Under the pieces are notes generated by a model that was not told the origin of the DNA, did no database searches, and was given only the letters and a program-made list of their open reading frames with translations. Of a stretch of 5,230 bases of DNA, positions 1-5,230 are shown one piece after another. A program made the position numbers and the translations under genes. This stretch comes from JAFHCF01 sp048497495 (GTDB taxonomy: Bacteria > Pseudomonadota > Alphaproteobacteria > Rhizobiales > Ancalomicrobiaceae), in NCBI GenBank assembly GCA_048497495.1, contig JAFHCF010000006.1, positions 1 to 5,230 on the forward strand, given 5' to 3'. Numbering within the stretch: the first letter of the stretch is position 1; every line of letters starts with the position of its first letter.

Positions 1-175
1 GTTCGGCCCGCGCCAGCAGGTCGCCCTCGGTGATCACGCCGACCAGACGGCCGGCCGCGTCGACCACCGGCAGGCCGCTGATCCGCGCCTCCAGCATCGT
101 TTGAACGGCTTCGGCGACCGACGCGCCCGGCGCGATCGTCTTCGGTTGGGGGGTCATCACCTCGTCGGCACGCAT
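1..175 (-). CDS. CBS-domain protein, N-terminal part (cut by left edge)
   Basis: Read on the minus strand from ATG at 175-173, the frame stays open to base 1 and gives 58 residues starting MRADEVMTPQPKTIAPGASV. The pattern MT-x(8)-PGASVAEAVQTMLEARISGLPVVD followed by GRLVGVITEGDLLARAE is a complete first CBS repeat: the helix with small and hydrophobic residues, the GLPVVD strand and the GVITEGDLL closing motif. CBS pairs (Bateman modules) usually bind adenine nucleotides and regulate or sense energy state in the cytoplasm. Stand-alone proteins of this type in proteobacteria often carry two CBS repeats, sometimes followed by a BON domain; the rest lies outside the window, so that cannot be checked. 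The start is supported by a GGAGAGG sequence just upstream and by MRA(D/A)-xMT being a common N-terminus in the family. It is divergent from the transporter operon, and no functional link is shown. Confidence 0.9.
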   Translation of the reverse strand, partial: MRADEVMTPQPKTIAPGASVAEAVQTMLEARISGLPVVDAAGRLVGVITEGDLLARAE

Positions 176-184
176 GATCGTCGT

Positions 185-191
185 CCTCTCC
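185..191 (-). promoter_or_regulatory. Ribosome binding site of the CBS-domain gene
   Basis: The minus-strand sequence GGAGAGG lies 9 bases before the ATG at 175-173. It is a good Shine-Dalgarno match and supports this start codon. Confidence 0.6.
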
Positions 192-477
192 GGTCCGTCC
201 GTTCGCCCGTGACCCGCGTCGACGGGCTGCGCGGCCATCAAATCACATCTAAGCAGGCGATGGGGCCGCCGGGATCGGGGAGAGCGCGTAAGAGGCATGC
301 GGTTGCGGTCGATCATTGCGCTTCGCCCGGATCGCATGTGAGATGGTCTCGAACGGGGGACGACGTAGCGAGGCCGCGACCGGCCGCCGAGATGCCGAAA
401 GACATCGCGGCGATGCGGGGGCGCGACCATCATCGAGTCCGACCGCCGAGTCCCATGTCGTCCCGGCCGTCCAGAAC

Positions 478-482
478 GAGAG
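478..482 (+). promoter_or_regulatory. Possible ribosome binding site deciding the adaptor start
   Basis: GAGAG lies 8 bases before the GTG at 491 and is a modest Shine-Dalgarno match. The alternative ATG at 455 has only GAG at 448-450, four bases away. This is one of two reasons for preferring the GTG start. Confidence 0.35.
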
Positions 483-490
483 TTTCCTCC

Positions 491-1788
491 GTGTCCGCCA
501 CCGCTGCCCGCTCCCTCCTCGTCCGTCTGCTGCGTTGGTCCTTCCTCGCCGCCCTGGTCGCCGCCGCCGGCTGGGGCGCCGTCCAGTTCGTCCTCGGGCC
601 CCGCGTCGCCGTGGTCGGCGTCGAACGTGGCGAGGTGGTCCGCACCATCGTCGCCACCGGCCGGGTGTTGGCGCCCTACCGGGTCGACATCGGCGCCCAG
701 GTCACCGGCGTCGTCGCCGATATCCCGGTCGCCGAAGGTCAGAGCGTGACCCGCGATCAGGTGCTGATCCGCCTCGACGACGGCGAGGCCCGCGCCGCCG
801 TCCGCCTCGCCGAGGCGGCACTCGCCCAGGCCGCCGCGCGGCTGAAGCAGATCGACGATGTGACCCTGCCGACGGTGCGCGAGACCGTCGCCCAGGTGGA
901 GGCCAACCTGATCGCCGCCCAAGCCGCCTTCACCCGCGTCGAGCGGTTGAAGCAGACCGGATTCGCCACCCAGGCCCAGGTCGACGACGCCCGCAAGGCC
1001 CGCGACGTCGCCGTCGCCCAATCGCGCTCCGCCCATCTGCAACTGGCGAGCAACGCCCTCGGCGGCATCGAGCGGGTGATGGCCGAGGCCGCCGTCGCCC
1101 AGGCCGAGGCGACACTCTCCTCCGCCCGCGTCAAGCTCGCCTATACCGTCATCGACGCTCCCGCCGCCGGCGTCCTCATCGCCCGCAACGTCGAGCGCGG
1201 CGACGTGGTCCAGCCCGGCAAGACCCTGATGACCCTGTCGCCGACCGGCGAGACCCAGATCGTCGTGCAGATCGACGAGAAGAACCTCGGCCTGCTCGCC
1301 GTCGGCCACAAGGCGATGGTTTCCGCCGACGCCTATGCCGACGAGCGCTTCCCCGCCGAACTCGTCTACGTCAACCCGTCCATCGATCCGCAGACCGCCA
1401 CGGTCCAGGTCAAGCTCGACGTCGTCGCGCCACCCCCCTACCTGCGCCAGGACATGACCGTCTCGGTCGACATCGAGGTGGCGCGCAAGGCCGACGCGCT
1501 GGTGCTGCCCTCCGCCGCCGTCCACGATTCGCTGACCCAGAGGCCCTGGGTGCTGGTGATCGACGACGGTCGCGCCACCCGCCGCGCCGTCACCATCGGC
1601 CTGCGCGGCGACGGCCGGTTGGAGATCGCCGACGGGCTCGGCCCCGAGGACGCGGTGATCCCGGTCCGGGCCAAGGTCGCGGCCGGCGACCGGGTCCGCG
1701 CGATGGCGCCGACGGCCGCGGAAGCCGGACAGCGCAAGCCGGGATCGGGCCAGGGCCGCGGCCTGGGGCTCGGGAGAGGGCTCTTCTG

Positions 1789-1789
<1 letters not shown>
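491..1789 (+). CDS. Periplasmic adaptor (membrane fusion) subunit of a MacA/DevB-like ABC exporter
   Basis: This gene encodes a 432-residue HlyD/MacA-type adaptor that should bridge the inner-membrane permease to an outer-membrane TolC-like channel. Numbering from GTG 491: a short basic N-terminus and one membrane anchor (about 12-36); first half of a lipoyl-like domain (63-96, with VAEGQSVTRDQVLIRLDD); a long Ala/Gln-rich alpha-helical hairpin (about 99-218, tip near GF 157-158); second lipoyl half (219-250, DAPAAGVLIARNVERGDVV); a beta-barrel (about 253-333); a membrane-proximal domain (about 336-403); and a Gly/Arg-rich tail (416-432). The hairpin tip has R149-x3-L153-x6-T160, close to the RxxxLxxxxxxS motif used by MacA/AcrA adaptors to contact TolC. 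No lipobox is seen. ATG 455 is in frame and would add 12 residues, but that stretch uses AGA twice and GTT, unlike the rest of the gene, and has a poorer ribosome site. The stop overlaps the next start. Family assignment is firm; the substrate is unknown. Confidence 0.93.
1772..1780 (+). promoter_or_regulatory. Ribosome binding site of the permease gene
   Basis: GGGAGAGGG sits inside the last codons of the adaptor gene, 8 bases before the permease ATG at 1789. It confirms the TGATG overlap as the start and suggests coupled translation. Confidence 0.65.
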
Positions 1790-3727
<1,938 letters not shown>

Positions 3728-3738
3728 CCGGCGAACGC

Positions 3739-3802
3739 GGTCATATGTTTCTCGAGTTCCATTCATGATCGGTTCAGCGACGAGAAGGTCATATGCTCTC
3801 GA
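3739..3802. repeat. Pair of CATATG-centred direct repeats, possible operator or promoter region
   Basis: GGTCATATGTTTCTCGA (3739-3755) and GGTCATATGCTCTCGA (3787-3802) are almost the same, offset by 48 bases, in a region otherwise without coding potential. Each copy has the palindrome CATATG. Between them, TTCA occurs at 3762-3765 and 3773-3776, 11 bases apart, a spacing often used by OmpR-type response regulators. These bases are more A/T-rich than their surroundings and lie in the place expected for the promoter of the downstream gene. No well-spaced -35/-10 pair is visible. Regulatory function is inference only. Confidence 0.4.
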
Positions 3803-3851
3803 CCTTCGCGGGTGATCCATGCGCCGCGTGCCGCTCCCCCTGCGGCCGCGA

Positions 3852-3907
3852 GACGCCCCTCGCGCGAAGGCGGCATCCGCCACGCGACCGCGCCCCGAGG
3901 GGGTGTC
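3852..3907 (+). other. Long imperfect inverted repeat in the leader of the WxxGxW-protein gene
   Basis: GACGCCCCTCG (3852-3862) can pair with CGAGGGG-G-TGTC (3896-3907), 11 pairs including one G-U, with one bulged G at 3903. Nested inside are CGCG (3863-3866) with CGCG (3883-3886) and GGCGG-CAT-CCGCC (3869-3881). In RNA this would be a branched or extended hairpin ending 60 bases before the ATG at 3968. No T-run follows, so it is a poor intrinsic terminator. It could be a leader structure affecting stability or translation, or partly chance in GC-rich sequence. Confidence 0.4.
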
Positions 3908-3955
3908 GTCCCTGCGGGTGAATACGGACTTCGCCGGCCCACGGGCCCCTCTTCG

Positions 3956-3960
3956 AAAGG
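3956..3960 (+). promoter_or_regulatory. Ribosome binding site deciding the start of the WxxGxW-protein gene
   Basis: AAAGG is 7 bases before the ATG at 3968. Together with the signal peptide that begins at this ATG, it rules against the longer in-frame extension back to 3812. Confidence 0.55.
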
Positions 3961-3967
3961 TCATTCG

Positions 3968-5230
3968 ATGCGCCTTCTTCGTTCGGCCACCCTCGCGCTC
4001 GCGCTCGGGTTCGGCTGGCTTCCCTTCGTCGCCGCGCCGGCCGATGCCGCGATGAGTATCTCCGTGACCATCGCCCCGCCGCCGCTGCCGGTCTACGAGC
4101 AGCCGCCGATCCCCGGCCCCGGCTACAACTGGATCCCCGGTTACTGGGCCTATGACGACGACGACTACTACTGGGTGCCGGGCTATTGGACCCGCCCGCC
4201 CCGCGTCGGCCTGCTCTGGACCCCCGGTTACTGGGGCTGGAACGACGGCGCCTACATCTTCAACCGGGGCTATTGGGGCTCGCGCGTCGGCTTCTACGGC
4301 GGCGTCGTCTACGGCTTCGGCTACACCGGCGTCGGCTACGACGGCGGTTACTGGCGCGGTGGTTCGTTCTTCTACAACCGCTCGGTCAACAACATCAGCG
4401 TCAACATCACCAACGTCTACAATCGGCCGGTGGTGATCAACCAGCGCACCAACGTCAGCTACAACGGCGGACGTGGCGGCCTGGTGGTGCGCCCGACCCC
4501 GGCCCAGCTCGCCGCCGTCAAGACCCGCGTGCCGCCCACCGCCGTTCAGCTCCAGCACCTGCGCGCCTCCGCCGCCGATCGCAATCTGCGCTCGAAGGTC
4601 AACCAGGGTCGCCCGCCGGTGGCGGCGATCCGTGCCCCCGGCCCGGCCGCGACCGGCCTGAAGCCCGGTCCCGCCCAGGCTCTGCCCGGCCGCACCCCCG
4701 GTGCCGCCGGCCTGCCCGGCGCCGCGACCAACCGTCCGGGCCTCGCCGCCAAGCCCGGTGCCCAGCCCGGCGTGAACCGGCCCGGCCTCACCGCCAAGCC
4801 CGGTGCCCAGCCCGGCGTGAACCGGCCCGGCCTCACCGCCAAGCCCGGTGCTCAGCCCGGCGTGAACCGGCCCGGCCTCGCCGCCAAGCCCGGCGTCGCC
4901 AAGCCCGGCGTCGGCCGTCAGCCCGGCGCCGTCGGCCCGGGTCAGGCCAATCGTCCTCGTCCGGTGATTCGCCAGCCCGGCGCCAATCCGGCCCAGTCGC
5001 GTCCGGCGCCGGCCCGTCAGCCCGGTGCTCGTCCGGCCCAGGCGCGTCCGGCCCAGGCACGTCCTGCCCAGGCGCGTCCGGCACCGGCTCGTCAGCCCGG
5101 CGCTCGTCCGGCCCAGGCCCGGCCTCAGCCCGGCGCTCGTCCGGCTCAGGCGCGTCCGGCGCCGGCCCGTCAGCCGGCCCAGCGGGCTCCCCAGCCCCAG
5201 CAGAGGAAGCGGCCTCAGCAGCCGATGTGA
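3968..5230 (+). CDS. Secreted WxxGxW-repeat protein with long basic Pro/Ala/Gly-rich repeat tail
   Basis: A complete 420-residue exported protein with four visible parts. Residues 1-27 are a Sec signal peptide (MRLLRS, hydrophobic core, then APADA-A; probable cut after ADA27). Residues about 37-104 hold WxxGxW repeats: WIPGYW (55-60), WVPGYW (69-74), WTPGYWGW (84-91), and a final GYWG (101-104), with an acidic run DDDD (63-66) between the first two; this is the mark of the YXWGXW/WXXGXW repeat family, whose role is poorly known. Residues about 105-170 are Gly/Tyr- then Asn-rich (YNRSVNNISVNITNVYNRPV), as is common in such proteins. Residues 205-420 are low-complexity tail with 36 Arg/Lys and no Asp/Glu, built of two repeat families. 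No Cys lipobox, LPxTG or transmembrane helix is seen beyond the signal, so a periplasmic, surface or secreted location is likely. The start at 3968 is chosen for the signal peptide and AAAGG ribosome site. Probably a separate transcription unit. Biochemical function unknown. Confidence 0.88.
   Translation: MRLLRSATLALALGFGWLPFVAAPADAAMSISVTIAPPPLPVYEQPPIPGPGYNWIPGYWAYDDDDYYWVPGYWTRPPRVGLLWTPGYWGWNDGAYIFNRGYWGSRVGFYGGVVYGFGYTGVGYDGGYWRGGSFFYNRSVNNISVNITNVYNRPVVINQRTNVSYNGGRGGLVVRPTPAQLAAVKTRVPPTAVQLQHLRASAADRNLRSKVNQGRPPVAAIRAPGPAATGLKPGPAQALPGRTPGAAGLPGAATNRPGLAAKPGAQPGVNRPGLTAKPGAQPGVNRPGLTAKPGAQPGVNRPGLAAKPGVAKPGVGRQPGAVGPGQANRPRPVIRQPGANPAQSRPAPARQPGARPAQARPAQARPAQARPAPARQPGARPAQARPQPGARPAQARPAPARQPAQRAPQPQQRKRPQQPM
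4130..4279 (+). repeat. WxxGxW aromatic repeat block within the secreted protein
   Basis: Residues 55-104 contain three close matches to W[IVT]PGYW, 14 and 15 residues apart, and a degenerate fourth unit (GYWGS). The DNA of the copies differs at several third positions, so the repeats are held by protein selection and are old, unlike the near-identical 45-base repeats further on. Confidence 0.8.
4730..4897 (+). repeat. 45-base in-frame tandem repeats (NRPGL[AT]AKPGAQPGV), 3.7 copies
   Basis: Units start at 4730, 4775, 4820 and 4865 (last one partial). Each codes for 15 residues, NRPGL[AT]AKPGAQPGV. Units 2 and 3 differ by a single silent base (GCC/GCT), which points to recent duplication or slippage. 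The fourth unit diverges after AKPG into VAKPGV. Period is a multiple of three, so copy-number change would keep the frame. Confidence 0.9.
5000..5182 (+). repeat. Degenerate in-frame RPAQA / RPAPARQPGA repeats
   Basis: The ten-residue module RPAPARQPGA occurs at residues 345-354 and 370-379, with a variant RPAPARQPAQ at 396-405. Between them are single five-residue RPAQA units at 355-369 (three in a row), 380-384 and 391-395. The DNA period is 15 or 30 bases, built on CGTCCGGC-type units. The positive charge here is all Arg, whereas the preceding 45-base repeats alternate Arg and Lys. Confidence 0.85.

Larger units (their letters stand above)
176..490. other. Divergent intergenic region, no gene recognised
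   Basis: The 315 bases between the CBS start (minus strand) and the adaptor start (plus strand) must hold the promoters for both directions. An open plus-strand frame runs through it, but its translation is Arg/His/Pro-rich with no family resemblance and looks like chance coding in GC-rich DNA. The most A/T-rich patch is about 236-253 (CATCAAATCACATCTAAG); on the minus strand it contains TTGATG and TGTGA half-sites but no second half of an FNR/FixK or CRP palindrome. For the plus strand, TTGCGC (316-321) and TGAGAT (339-344) are 17 bases apart but match the sigma-70 consensus poorly. No terminator or RNA gene was seen. Confidence 0.5.
3728..3967. other. Intergenic region between the ABC operon and the WxxGxW-protein gene
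   Basis: These 240 bases contain the CATATG direct repeats on the left and the inverted repeat in the middle, listed separately. A small GGCC-CACG-GGCC hairpin (3936-3947) lies just before the ribosome site. The reading frame of the downstream gene stays open back to 3812, but the translation (Arg/Pro/Ala-rich, no signal peptide at its start) is not convincing, and the signal sequence begins only at 3968. I see no separate gene, and no T-tract terminator for the ABC operon. Confidence 0.5.

Noticed and set aside
236..253. FNR/FixK or CRP site upstream of the CBS gene
   Set aside because: Only half-sites (TTGAT, TGTGA) are present on the minus strand; the matching second half is missing at the required spacing.
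316..1788. Long plus-strand open frame upstream of and continuous with the permease
   Set aside because: Its translation before 1789 is Arg/Pro/Gly-rich nonsense in a different frame of the clear adaptor gene. It is a GC-rich shadow, and the permease starts at ATG 1789 with its own ribosome site.
3812..3967. N-terminal extension of the WxxGxW protein by 52 residues
   Set aside because: The extension is Arg/Pro/Ala-rich, would bury the signal peptide, and overlaps the inverted repeat. The ATG at 3968 has AAAGG 7 bases upstream and begins a standard signal sequence.
3728..3967. Intrinsic terminator for the ABC operon
   Set aside because: Hairpins exist in this stretch but none is followed by a T-run, and the strongest one is closer to the next gene than to the operon end.
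4546..5084. Minus-strand open frames opposite the repeat tail
   Set aside because: They are the reverse reading of the Pro/Ala/Gly repeats, and repeat periods divisible by three keep every frame open.
4730..5182. CRISPR-like array
   Set aside because: The repeats are contiguous, in frame and lack unique spacers; they encode a protein tail.

Overview
This is a GC-rich window with strong G/C preference at third codon positions. Gene style, the WxxGxW-repeat protein and the CBS protein fit a free-living alphaproteobacterium, perhaps of the order Hyphomicrobiales. That placement is inference from composition and protein style, because no rRNA or other marker is present.

Layout: (1) Bases 1-175, minus strand, hold the first 58 codons of a CBS-domain protein that runs off the left edge. 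(2) Bases 176-490 are a divergent intergenic region with no convincing gene and only weak promoter-like sequence. (3) Bases 491-3727, plus strand, hold a compact three-gene operon: a membrane fusion (periplasmic adaptor) protein, a four-helix FtsX/MacB-type permease and a LolD/MacB-type ATPase. The stop and start of genes 1 and 2 overlap as TGATG, and genes 2 and 3 overlap by 8 bases, so translation is probably coupled. (4) Bases 3728-3967 are a 240-base intergenic region with two near-identical CATATG-centred direct repeats 48 bases apart and a long imperfect inverted repeat upstream of the next start. (5) Bases 3968-5230 hold a complete secreted protein with a signal peptide, WxxGxW repeats, an Asn/Tyr-rich middle and a long repeat-built basic Pro/Ala/Gly tail. 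It ends exactly at the right edge.

How they fit: the three operon genes should form one inner-membrane, ATP-driven complex of the split MacAB/DevBCA type. It would span the periplasm through the adaptor and use an outer-membrane TolC-like channel encoded elsewhere. The substrate cannot be read from the sequence. The WxxGxW protein has its own leader and ribosome binding site and is probably a separate transcription unit; a link to the transporter is not shown. I see no mobile element, RNA gene, CRISPR array or clearly new defence or biosynthetic system. The least explained parts are the two-part cationic repeat tail and the structured leader of the last gene.
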